The notes beneath the pieces were generated by a model. That model ran no database searches, was not told where the DNA came from, and worked only from the letters and a program-made list of their open reading frames with translations. This document shows, piece after piece, positions 1 to 5,954 of a stretch of DNA of 5,954 nt. This DNA is from Sedimentisphaerales bacterium (GTDB taxonomy: Bacteria; Planctomycetota; Phycisphaerae; Sedimentisphaerales; Anaerobacaceae), in contig JAFGTU010000025.1 in NCBI GenBank assembly GCA_016933985.1, positions 1 through 5,954 on the forward strand. The letters run 5' to 3'. Both the position numbers and the translations under genes were made by a program. Position 1 is the first letter of the stretch. Every line of letters begins with the position of its first letter.

Positions 1-1574
1 GATGAGGCAACGGCCTTATCGCCGCCCCATCCCCCGTCCGAATTCTGAGCGGATAGAAGCCATTTGGCCGCCCTTGTCAACATTTCCGCGTGTGCAGAGG
101 CAAAGTGTCGGGCCAATCGAAGCAGACCCAGCACAACCCTGGCCGTCCCGTAAACCGGATTCTCCTGGTTCGGCGCGTGCTGGTTGCCGAACCATAGCGG
201 GACCCATGCGCCGTTCGGCCTTTGGGCGTCATCAAGGTAGCCAAGTCCTCTTCTGACTGCCCCGTCGATTCGTCTTTGCAGCGGCACCGGCATCGAATCC
301 GACCACGCGCCGAAGGCCGCCAGTGCGTGTACTGTGAGGTCGGGCGCGCTGCGGTCGAAGGGCAGGTTGGTCCAGCCTCGGCAGAATGTCGGGATTCCGC
401 CGTCGCTGTTCTGCAGTCCCAACAGCCATTCAATCCCGGCAACGGCGGATTTAGTGACATTCTCATCCGAGGGGCCGAGATTCTTCAGGGCGATTAGCGC
501 CCCGGCGGTGTCGTCGGCGTCGGGGACGGCCCCGGGCAGGGCGGTCCAGGCCCACCCGCCGGGGGCCGCGTGCGTGTAAGAATGCTCGTAAGCGTACTGC
601 GAGTCCAGCAGCATTCGCCGGATCTTGTCCCGCCCGTCGGGTGGAATTATTTGCTCGAAATCCTCGCCGGCGGCAAGTGCATTCACCGACAGAGTCGTAA
701 CCCAGGTAGCCAGATTGGTGTCAATCGGCCAACTGCCGTCGTCCCGGACGGAATTGACAAGGAACTCGGCCCCTTTGTGGGCTACCTCGCTGTCCCCTTG
801 CCCGGAGGCAGCCAGACTCATTACGACGAAGGCCGTCAGCGGCGCGGCTTCAAGGAAGCCTCCATTCTCCGGCTGAGTTCTTCGCAGGACTTTGAGAGTT
901 GTCTTGAGCGAAAGGCGGCGGATGAGTCTGGCGATGGGATTTGCCGGTTTTCGATGGTAGTAGCTCACGTGTCCTATCGCGATTAGGGCGGGCAGGGCGT
1001 AGCTTACGACCGGCAATCGCAGCCAGTTGTACAGCCGATGCGGCAGCATCGCCAGCTCGAAAGGCAGTGGCTTGATTTTCCTCCAGGCTCGCTTTGACTC
1101 GCCCAGTTTGCCGGCAAGGGCGCACATGGTAAGAATGGGCGCAGAAAAACTTCGGTCCCGGCCATACTGTTGTGTGACTGCATCGGCGAGCGTGCCGGCA
1201 TTGAGGCTGCCGGCGAAGTCGGCAAGCCATGACTCAGCCTTTGCAATCGTCTTATTGGAGCGATTGGACGGTTCGGCTATGACCAATGCAGCCCAGCAGA
1301 GCATTGTCGTGCTGATATTGCTGACGCTTTTGACCGTATCGCCCCATCCGCCGTCGGAGTTCTGATTGTCGATGAGCCAGGCGATTCCCTTCTCGATCAG
1401 CGAGCCGTATTTGCGCTTATTGGCCAGCGCGAGGGCAAAGACCGCTACGGCGGTGGAAAGGGCGCTGCCGGACAATTTGCCCTCCCAAAAACCGTACGAG
1501 TTTCGCGCCCGGGCTAATCGTTCTCTAAGGGTCTTGAGCGCCCCGTCGAGAGCGGCTTGGTCAATACTTGTCAT
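1..1574 (-). CDS. Class II terpene cyclase, squalene-hopene cyclase family (C-terminus off window)
   Basis: Probable protonation-initiated cyclase of a linear isoprenoid (squalene-type or prenyl diphosphate). ATG at 1574; 524 complete codons are visible and the frame is still open at the left edge. The catalytic DXDD motif is Asp352-Ala-Asp354-Asp355, preceded by GGWAW (339-343). Asp412 and His416 (PDLTVH) match the Asp/His pair that supports the acid in Alicyclobacillus SHC, and Tyr475-Gly-Thr matches its YGT motif. QW-type repeats end at Trp77, Trp282, Ile394, Trp457 and Trp516. A hydrophobic stretch at 187-201 may contact the membrane, as in monotopic SHCs. By comparison with the roughly 630-residue Alicyclobacillus enzyme, about 80-100 residues are missing. 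Departures from that enzyme are Trp343 at its Phe365 position and about eight extra residues between Trp461 and Tyr475. The start lies 2 bases after the upstream stop, behind GGAG. Family assignment is strong; substrate and product (hopanoid, other triterpene or diterpene) are unknown. Confidence 0.93.
   Translation of the reverse strand, partial: MTSIDQAALDGALKTLRERLARARNSYGFWEGKLSGSALSTAVAVFALALANKRKYGSLIEKGIAWLIDNQNSDGGWGDTVKSVSNISTTMLCWAALVIAEPSNRSNKTIAKAESWLADFAGSLNAGTLADAVTQQYGRDRSFSAPILTMCALAGKLGESKRAWRKIKPLPFELAMLPHRLYNWLRLPVVSYALPALIAIGHVSYYHRKPANPIARLIRRLSLKTTLKVLRRTQPENGGFLEAAPLTAFVVMSLAASGQGDSEVAHKGAEFLVNSVRDDGSWPIDTNLATWVTTLSVNALAAGEDFEQIIPPDGRDKIRRMLLDSQYAYEHSYTHAAPGGWAWTALPGAVPDADDTAGALIALKNLGPSDENVTKSAVAGIEWLLGLQNSDGGIPTFCRGWTNLPFDRSAPDLTVHALAAFGAWSDSMPVPLQRRIDGAVRRGLGYLDDAQRPNGAWVPLWFGNQHAPNQENPVYGTARVVLGLLRLARHFASAHAEMLTRAAKWLLSAQNSDGGWGGDKAVAS
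27..1364 (-). repeat. QW-type coding repeats within the cyclase gene
   Basis: The peptide QNSDGG recurs three times in the cyclase, encoded at 1344-1364, 393-413 and 27-47, each as part of a QW motif of the form (K/R/A)(G/A)xx(W)L(x)3QNSDGG(W/I). Weaker copies end at Trp282 (DDGSW) and Trp457 (PNGAW). These are structural protein repeats of the terpene cyclase fold, not mobile or regulatory DNA repeats. The middle copy has Ile in place of the final Trp. Confidence 0.8.
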
Positions 1575-1576
1575 AG

Positions 1577-2473
1577 CTATTCTCCGACGCTCCCGCTCAG
1601 ATGTCCGAGTGACAACAGGCCGTAGTAACTGTATTCGCAGTCACAGGTCGCGTCGGCCCAACTGCCGCAAAATGCCCCTTCGACGCTCCAGAGGCTGTTG
1701 AGAAAATCGAGGCAATTCTCTTTTATCTTCTTTGTTGAAACTCCTGCCAGAGCCAATGCGTGCAGCGCGGTGGCGGTGGATAGTAAATCCGGAATACCGT
1801 AGCTGCCTGCGACCGGCACTGCGACGAAGCCGCCTTTGGGATGAACCTGCGAAAGCAGCCAGGAAATGGATTGATCGTCGATGGGCTGATCGAGATAGTG
1901 CAGGGTCGTCAGTGCCGCGGCTGTCGCCGGGGTCGCGCCGATTTTCATAGCGGGGTCGTTGGAATAGCCGCCGTCCGGCGTCCTAAGGGCTTTGACGCTC
2001 TCGGCCAGACCTGCCGCATCTTCCATATGCGTATTCAAATCATGGTATGCCCCCAGAGCGAGAAAACACGCATAAGCCGTGCCTTGCCGAGCGTCGGCCG
2101 AGTCGCTATAGCCTCCATCGGGACATCTGTAGGTTTCAATGCGCCGCAGAACAGCTTCGCGCAGAGATTGGTCGATGGCGGCGCCCCTCAACTCGCATAC
2201 ATTGGCCCAGCATCGGACCAAACACGCCAAGTGCACAAAGTCGAGCCGGTCGCCGTCGCCGAATTGCCTGAGGTAATCGGCGATGCGATTCAAGTCGATT
2301 GCGGAATTTAACGCCCTCAGGGCCTCAATGCCGAAGACCGTGTAGTACAAGTCGCTTTGGTCCGTTCTTCCCCTGAATCCGCCGTCCGCGTTGAATTGTT
2401 TGCCGATAAAGCCGGCGACAAGAGCGGCAGAATCACCCAGAAGATGCCTGGCTCGACTCGCCGCCGTAATCAT
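1577..2473 (-). CDS. Prenyltransferase/squalene-oxidase repeat protein, zinc ligands not conserved
   Basis: An alpha/alpha-barrel protein resembling the beta subunit of protein prenyltransferases and one barrel of squalene cyclases. From the Met at 2473 it has 298 residues. Five glycine-centred repeats are visible: DGGF near 30, PDGGY near 118 and 166, KGGF near 213, EGAF near 265. Aligned by eye to RabGGTase beta, the zinc Asp is kept (Asp229 in PDLLS), but the zinc Cys is Leu231 and the zinc His is Tyr281 (in EYSYYGLL). There is no DXDD motif. Canonical zinc-dependent protein prenylation is therefore unlikely; it may be a cyclase-like enzyme, a terpenoid-binding protein or a partner of the adjacent class II cyclase. 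I chose ATG 2473 because TAAGG lies 6 bases upstream; ATG 2491 (six more residues, 304 in total) is possible but has only a weak GGG upstream. Either start overlaps the upstream gene (41 or 59 bases), and the next gene begins 2 bases after the stop. The fold is clear; the function is not. Confidence 0.9.
   Translation of the reverse strand: MITAASRARHLLGDSAALVAGFIGKQFNADGGFRGRTDQSDLYYTVFGIEALRALNSAIDLNRIADYLRQFGDGDRLDFVHLACLVRCWANVCELRGAAIDQSLREAVLRRIETYRCPDGGYSDSADARQGTAYACFLALGAYHDLNTHMEDAAGLAESVKALRTPDGGYSNDPAMKIGATPATAAALTTLHYLDQPIDDQSISWLLSQVHPKGGFVAVPVAGSYGIPDLLSTATALHALALAGVSTKKIKENCLDFLNSLWSVEGAFCGSWADATCDCEYSYYGLLSLGHLSGSVGE
1582..1585 (-). promoter_or_regulatory. Ribosome binding site of the class II cyclase
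   Basis: GGAG lies 7 bases before ATG 1574, inside the last codons of the upstream gene. It fixes the cyclase start and implies coupled translation of the two barrel proteins. Confidence 0.75.
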
Positions 2474-4139
2474 GTCCAGCCTTACGGTCATTGCAGCAGC
2501 CCATCATTTCAAAATCATTGAATATCTTGCCTATCACGCGCCGCAGCAGGCCCTTGAGATCGGCATTGGTGAGCTTATAGAGGCAGCCTATGGCACGCGA
2601 TTTGTACGACTCCATTAAATCAGATGCGAGCTTCTCGACTTTCAATTCGGCCAATGCCCTCTTAATGTCTTCGATTCGCGGACTTGCCCCGGCGGATTTG
2701 TCCCACACAGATTCGAGCAGATTCTTTTCGCCTCGGCCTGCGCGTTCATAGGCCAGTGCGAGCATCAAGGACGGACGAGCTGCATTCAGAGCGGCGGACT
2801 GGTCGCTTGCGCGGAAGTCCTCGATGTCGTCGCGAATCTGATATGCAATCCCAAGCGATCGGCTGTACTCTTCAAGCACGCTATTGAGCTCATCGCCGCA
2901 GCCGGCCAGTATCGCCCCGACCTTCAAAGCAACCTCGAACGCCGGCGCGGTCTTGTTTGTGAATATGTCGATGACTTCGGCGACCATCAGGCATCTTGGC
3001 CGACGTATCCAGGAAAGCTCTTCCCCCTGACCCAGGCACAGATTGCGATGTCCCTGCGCCGCGGCGGCAAGCATCCTTGTCTTCTGATTGTCGGATACGC
3101 CGGTCTCGACCAGCAGCCGATACCCCTCGCCAAGAAGAAGGTCGCCGACATTGAGTGCAATCGGGACGCCATACTCGGCGTGAAGGCTCTTGTCGCCGTA
3201 TCGCAGCTCGTCGCCGTCTTCAATATCGTCGTGAATCAAGGACGCCTTATGAAAACACTCCACGGCAATGCTCGCCCTTCTAACGCAATCGGGCGGGTCA
3301 TCCTGCCTGTTTTTTGCCAGGGCCTGATACGCGCACGCAGCGAGAAAAGGCCTCCACCGTTTGCCCACTTTGGCCATCCACTTCGTCGCAAGCTCTTCGG
3401 TTTCGCTCTCGACGTTGGTCAGCATCTCCGAAAGAGCCTCGCATGTAAACCATCGATCGACCTGATTCCTCAAATCGTCGAGATTAAGTCGGCGGGTCTG
3501 TTCCTCATTGCTTTGGTAAATGGCGTCCCAAACCCAATCGACATCGACGGCGGTATCGGCGCATCCGCCGCGAAGCAGCGGGATTGCAACGCCAGGCACG
3601 GCCCCCGCTTCCATGTACGGGAAAACTCGTTCGAGCACCGAAAGGCAGCTCACGCCGACTACGGCTTCGACCTGCCCCGTCTCGATGAGCGACATAACGA
3701 CGGGCGATCCTTCGGCAACGAGGACCGCGTATCCCAGCCGCTCGGCCTGGCTCTTGAATTCGTTGATTGCGCATCGCCCGCAATGCTCGCATACAAGGCC
3801 GATCTCGTCGAAGCCGGCCGGGCATTCCTCGGAGTCGCGAAGGCATTGCGGCAGTAATAACAAACGCCTGTTATATGGAATTCGCGCCACCGTCGGACGC
3901 CAGACTTCGTTGCTTACCAGAACCGCGGCGTAATCAAGGTATTTTTCGTCGAGCTTGTGAGCCTTAAGGACGGCCCCGGCGTGTATCCGCAGCTCATCAA
4001 TGGATAGCGGGCTGACGGGCCTTTCCCGCTCGACGTATTCTGCGACAACCTGCAGCAGCGCATCTCGCTCCTGCCTTGTCTGCGGTATATTGTCTTGCGG
4101 GGGCCGTAGAGGCCTGACCGCAACGACGTCATCCGGCAT
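2433..4139 (-). CDS. DUF116 domain fused to trans-isoprenyl diphosphate (polyprenyl) synthase
   Basis: A 568-residue fusion. Residues about 90-205 match the DUF116 pattern: LPQCLR, then CPAGF, then CEHCGRC, giving Cys99, Cys106, Cys117, Cys120 and Cys123, with further Cys165 and Cys193; a metal or Fe-S site is likely but unproven. Residues about 240-540 form a class I trans-prenyltransferase condensing isopentenyl diphosphate with an allylic diphosphate. Visible are GKRWRP (259-264), the first Asp-rich motif DDIED (304-308), GQGEEL (370-375), Lys396-Thr397, and the second Asp-rich motif DDIED (437-441) after YQIR. Ala299 and Ser300 just before the first motif are small, where short-chain FPP synthases usually have an aromatic residue, so a C20 or longer product is plausible. 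The second Arg of the usual RRG is Tyr314. The synthase alone is usually about 300-350 residues. ATG 4139 has AAGGA 8 bases upstream and overlaps the preceding stop by 11 bases. It probably supplies the substrate for the downstream cyclase(s). Confidence 0.94.
   Translation of the reverse strand: MPDDVVAVRPLRPPQDNIPQTRQERDALLQVVAEYVERERPVSPLSIDELRIHAGAVLKAHKLDEKYLDYAAVLVSNEVWRPTVARIPYNRRLLLLPQCLRDSEECPAGFDEIGLVCEHCGRCAINEFKSQAERLGYAVLVAEGSPVVMSLIETGQVEAVVGVSCLSVLERVFPYMEAGAVPGVAIPLLRGGCADTAVDVDWVWDAIYQSNEEQTRRLNLDDLRNQVDRWFTCEALSEMLTNVESETEELATKWMAKVGKRWRPFLAACAYQALAKNRQDDPPDCVRRASIAVECFHKASLIHDDIEDGDELRYGDKSLHAEYGVPIALNVGDLLLGEGYRLLVETGVSDNQKTRMLAAAAQGHRNLCLGQGEELSWIRRPRCLMVAEVIDIFTNKTAPAFEVALKVGAILAGCGDELNSVLEEYSRSLGIAYQIRDDIEDFRASDQSAALNAARPSLMLALAYERAGRGEKNLLESVWDKSAGASPRIEDIKRALAELKVEKLASDLMESYKSRAIGCLYKLTNADLKGLLRRVIGKIFNDFEMMGCCNDRKAGHDYGGESSQASSG
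2480..2484 (-). promoter_or_regulatory. Ribosome binding site supporting start at 2473
   Basis: TAAGG lies 6 bases before ATG 2473, within the C-terminal codons of the DUF116-synthase gene. The alternative ATG at 2491 has only GGG 8 bases upstream, so this site favours the shorter form of the repeat protein. Confidence 0.55.
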
Positions 4140-5700
4140 AATTAGGTTCCTTCAAAATCGTTTTTGCCTCGGATCTGGCCAGTTGTTTCTGCATTTTTCT
4201 GAAAGTCCGTCGCCAAGAGAATACTTCACCCTTGCCCAGAATTTGCATCATAGTCCTTTTTGTCCATGATACACCGCCGGCCCGCTGGTTATCAACGAAT
4301 AAACGCGGGACCGCCTTGAAGTTTATCTCGTAACAGGTCCTGTATAATTCCAGATGGTCGCTCCTCATTCTATGTAGGGTGAATCGTTTGTCGGCCTTGA
4401 TCTCCTCCGCCGACAACGGCTCATAGAAAATAGGGAAAATAACCGCGCGATTCCTGCCCAGGTCCGTGCAGAGCTTGAGCGTTCGGCCGATATCGTCGGC
4501 CGTCTCGCCCGGTAATCCGAGAATAACGCTAAAGACCGAGTAAAACCCCGTTCTCGTCATCTTCTCGGCAACCTGGCGGACCATATCCTCCCAATCATCA
4601 GCCCTAAACGGCGAAATCTTGCCCGGGCAGTTGGCGGCGACCAGACGCCCGTTGGCGCTCTCGACCCCCATGTTCACCCAGAGATAATCCGTCTTTTTCT
4701 CCCACGTAAGCAATTGCCTTATTTGCAGCAATTGCTCATCGGTAAGCTGTAATACGGATGTGATATTACCGTGGTCTATCTGCATGAACGACAGGCCCTT
4801 GATCTGCTTCATCTGCGAGAGCAGGGCGTGCAGCTTCTCAAAATCCGGTTTCACTCCGATGGCGCCGTATCGGAAGAAATCCTCACTGCCGCTGACGACC
4901 GAATTTACCCCGGCGGCGACATTCGTCTGCAGGTCGGCCATGATGGTCTCAGCCGGCAGATGTGCCATCTTCTTGCCGGCCATACTACAGAACTTGCAGC
5001 CCCTTCCGCAGCCTCTCGATAATTCGATAATGCCCAGCATCGAGGGGCCGACTATGGGCTGAATCCTGTCAGCAGCGGCATCTTTTTCGCAAATATTGCG
5101 CTGTGTTTCGCTGCCGTTGACCAGGTGCGTAAAGAGGTCGGGCACGGACGACTCGCAATACCCCTCGAAGACGACGTCGATTCCCAGTCTGGCCCTTTCC
5201 TCCGGCTCGCATGCCCACTGCCAGGCGCCCGCGCCGCCGGCGACGATCTTGAAGCCGTACTTGCTCTTCGGCTCGGCCAACTGCTCCAACATCCGCCGAG
5301 TCCAGAACCTCGTGTATAACTCGCCCTTCCAGAAATTCGTGGTCGTTGTATTGCTCATGCCCCTGCCTAAAGGGTCGCTCGAACTGAACGCCACGACTTT
5401 CACCCACGGGCCGAGAAGCCGGGGCAGGGCTTCCGGCGTCGTGCATACGACGTCATCGCAGGTCAGATTTGTGAATTTGAGCAGGGCCGATTCAAGGCGG
5501 CGAAGGCCGAGCGCCGCCGTCGCGGCGCGACCGAGCGAATTCGTTGCGACCGGAGGGGAAACGAATCTCCGCATCGCTATTTCAGGGACCTTCGTCGTCT
5601 GCATCGTTGCGAAGATGCCCTCGAATAGGACCTTGTAGTCTGCGCTGAGGGTCCTGTCCGCAACGAGGATGACGGCCGGTTCAAGGCGTCGCTTACTCAT
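4129..5700 (-). CDS. Radical SAM enzyme with Rossmann-like N-terminal domain
   Basis: Starting at ATG 5700 the protein has 523 residues. The Fe-S/SAM motif CGRGCKFC gives Cys231, Cys235 and Cys238, the CxxxCxxC pattern of radical SAM enzymes. Later barrel motifs include NMGVES (343-348) and ILGLPGET (393-400). The N-terminal 220 residues carry strand/loop elements such as VILVADRTL, VKVVAFSSSDPLG, KIVAGGAGAWQ and GIDVVFEGY, laid out like the region before the barrel in cobalamin-binding class B enzymes. I see no DxHxxG cobalamin motif, so B12 use is not supported. An upstream ATG at 5733 would add 11 residues and overlap the previous gene by 41 bases. I prefer 5700: it gives an 8-base overlap with the preceding stop and GAGGA sits just upstream, although its spacing is short. 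Gene context suggests it modifies an isoprenoid lipid, as HpnH, HpnJ and HpnP do in hopanoid pathways, but the substrate and reaction are unknown. Confidence 0.93.
   Translation of the reverse strand: MSKRRLEPAVILVADRTLSADYKVLFEGIFATMQTTKVPEIAMRRFVSPPVATNSLGRAATAALGLRRLESALLKFTNLTCDDVVCTTPEALPRLLGPWVKVVAFSSSDPLGRGMSNTTTTNFWKGELYTRFWTRRMLEQLAEPKSKYGFKIVAGGAGAWQWACEPEERARLGIDVVFEGYCESSVPDLFTHLVNGSETQRNICEKDAAADRIQPIVGPSMLGIIELSRGCGRGCKFCSMAGKKMAHLPAETIMADLQTNVAAGVNSVVSGSEDFFRYGAIGVKPDFEKLHALLSQMKQIKGLSFMQIDHGNITSVLQLTDEQLLQIRQLLTWEKKTDYLWVNMGVESANGRLVAANCPGKISPFRADDWEDMVRQVAEKMTRTGFYSVFSVILGLPGETADDIGRTLKLCTDLGRNRAVIFPIFYEPLSAEEIKADKRFTLHRMRSDHLELYRTCYEINFKAVPRLFVDNQRAGGVSWTKRTMMQILGKGEVFSWRRTFRKMQKQLARSEAKTILKEPNYAG
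4148..4152 (-). promoter_or_regulatory. Ribosome binding site of the DUF116-synthase fusion
   Basis: AAGGA lies 8 bases before ATG 4139, inside the 3' end of the radical SAM gene. It supports the start that includes the full N-terminal extension and the DUF116 domain. Confidence 0.7.
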
Positions 5701-5954
5701 TGTCCTCGCTTTCGCCGGCGTTCTGTTTCGCATCGGCGCTCTTCTTGTCGGCCTTCTTCTTAATGCCGGCCAGCTCCGCAGGCGACAAAGAGGCCAAAAC
5801 GTCGGCCGGGATATCGAGCTTGTCTCGCAACTCCTTCATAGCCGAAGGGCCTTGCAAGGCATCGCCGGAGAATCTCTTGCCGCGCTTGCGAATTGTATCA
5901 TAGATATTGCCGCCGAGCAACTCCGCCAGCTCCACCTTGTCCTTTTCCTCAGAC
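5693..5954 (-). CDS. Hypothetical charged protein, 5' end uncertain or off window
   Basis: Not recognised. The frame is open from the right edge to a TAA at 5693-5695 (86 visible codons before the stop), so this may be the C-terminal end of a longer protein. A GTG at 5935 with AAGGA 4 bases upstream could instead be its true start, giving an 80-residue protein. The sequence is hydrophilic: VELAELLGGNIYDTIRKRG, then a probably helical centre (KELRDKLDIPADVLASLSP), ending in a Lys/Ala/Asp/Glu-rich tail. There is no membrane segment and no cysteine in the visible part. Its stop overlaps the start of the radical SAM gene in the arrangement ATGAGTAA, so it belongs to the same transcript and is probably translationally coupled. 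The coding call rests on that coupling, the open frame and the steady amino-acid composition. Confidence 0.72.
   Translation of the reverse strand, partial: SEEKDKVELAELLGGNIYDTIRKRGKRFSGDALQGPSAMKELRDKLDIPADVLASLSPAELAGIKKKADKKSADAKQNAGESEDNE
5703..5707 (-). promoter_or_regulatory. Possible ribosome binding site of the radical SAM gene
   Basis: GAGGA ends 2 bases before ATG 5700 (GAGG ends 3 bases before). The spacing is shorter than ideal, but the stop/start overlap ATGAGTAA makes re-initiation plausible. The upstream ATG 5733 lacks a clear site, with only purine-rich lysine codons before it. Confidence 0.45.

Noticed and set aside
570..986. Plus-strand open frame of 138 codons
   Set aside because: Antisense to the cyclase gene in the region coding for the segment before DXDD; no domain recognised.
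850..1230. Minus-strand open frame of 126 codons in a different frame from the cyclase
   Set aside because: It overlaps the cyclase on the same strand but encodes an Arg/Pro/Ala-rich sequence without motifs; the cyclase frame is continuous through this region.
1..1574. Possible frameshift or pseudogene, since the cyclase frame has no stop in the window
   Set aside because: The frame reads without interruption for 524 codons and carries ordered SHC motifs up to the left edge, so it is truncated only by the window boundary.
1841..2311. Plus-strand open frame of 156 codons
   Set aside because: Antisense to the repeat protein gene; composition and lack of motifs mark it as a shadow frame.
3048..3857. 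Plus-strand open frame of 269 codons
   Set aside because: It lies wholly antisense to the DUF116-synthase gene, whose motifs are unmistakable. It has no recognisable domain or clear ribosome binding site and is explained by the GC-rich codon structure of the opposite strand.
5096..5638. Plus-strand open frame of 180 codons
   Set aside because: Antisense to the N-terminal half of the radical SAM gene; no family features and no supporting start signal.
4129..5700. Cobalamin-binding domain in the radical SAM protein
   Set aside because: The N-terminal layout is reminiscent of such domains, but the DxHxxG motif is not visible, so the call is left as Rossmann-like only.
1..5954. CRISPR arrays, tRNA or rRNA genes, insertion sequences, intrinsic terminators
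   Set aside because: The window is coding almost end to end. I saw no direct-repeat/spacer pattern, no cloverleaf or rRNA-like segment, no transposase or terminal repeats, and no hairpin followed by a T-run at a gene end.

Overview
The window is one stretch of a bacterial chromosome in which every supported gene lies on the minus strand. They are packed as a single operon read from about position 5954 down to position 1. Neighbouring genes overlap or are separated by 2 bases, so there is no true intergenic DNA, and no promoter or terminator is visible. The composition is fairly GC-rich and several starts have Shine-Dalgarno sequences. The gene set (isoprenoid synthase with a DUF116 domain, radical SAM enzyme, class II terpene cyclase) and the cyclase sequence resemble what I remember from uncultivated Planctomycetota. 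This taxonomic guess is weak and rests on memory, not a search.

Layout in transcription order: (1) the 3' end of a small, charged, unrecognised protein (5693-5954, running off the window edge); (2) a radical SAM enzyme with a CxxxCxxC cluster and a Rossmann-like N-terminal region (4129-5700); (3) a fusion of a cysteine-rich DUF116 domain to a complete-looking trans-isoprenyl diphosphate synthase (2433-4139); (4) a roughly 300-residue all-helical prenyltransferase/squalene-oxidase-repeat protein that lacks the zinc ligands of protein prenyltransferases and the DXDD acid of class II cyclases (1577-2473, or 2491 with the upstream start); (5) a squalene-hopene-cyclase-family class II terpene cyclase with DXDD and QW motifs (1574 down to the left edge, C-terminus missing).

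Taken together this reads as a polycyclic terpenoid (hopanoid-like or other triterpenoid/diterpenoid) biosynthesis operon. The synthase would make a linear isoprenyl diphosphate, the cyclase would fold a linear isoprenoid by protonation, the repeat protein would be an accessory or second cyclase-like subunit, and the radical SAM enzyme would modify the lipid or an intermediate. Individual families are recognised with confidence. The joint pathway, substrate and product are inference. No squalene synthase (hpnCDE or sqs) gene is in view, so it cannot be said whether the cyclase substrate is squalene or a prenyl diphosphate.

The plus strand holds several long open frames, but each lies antisense to one of these genes and none is supported.
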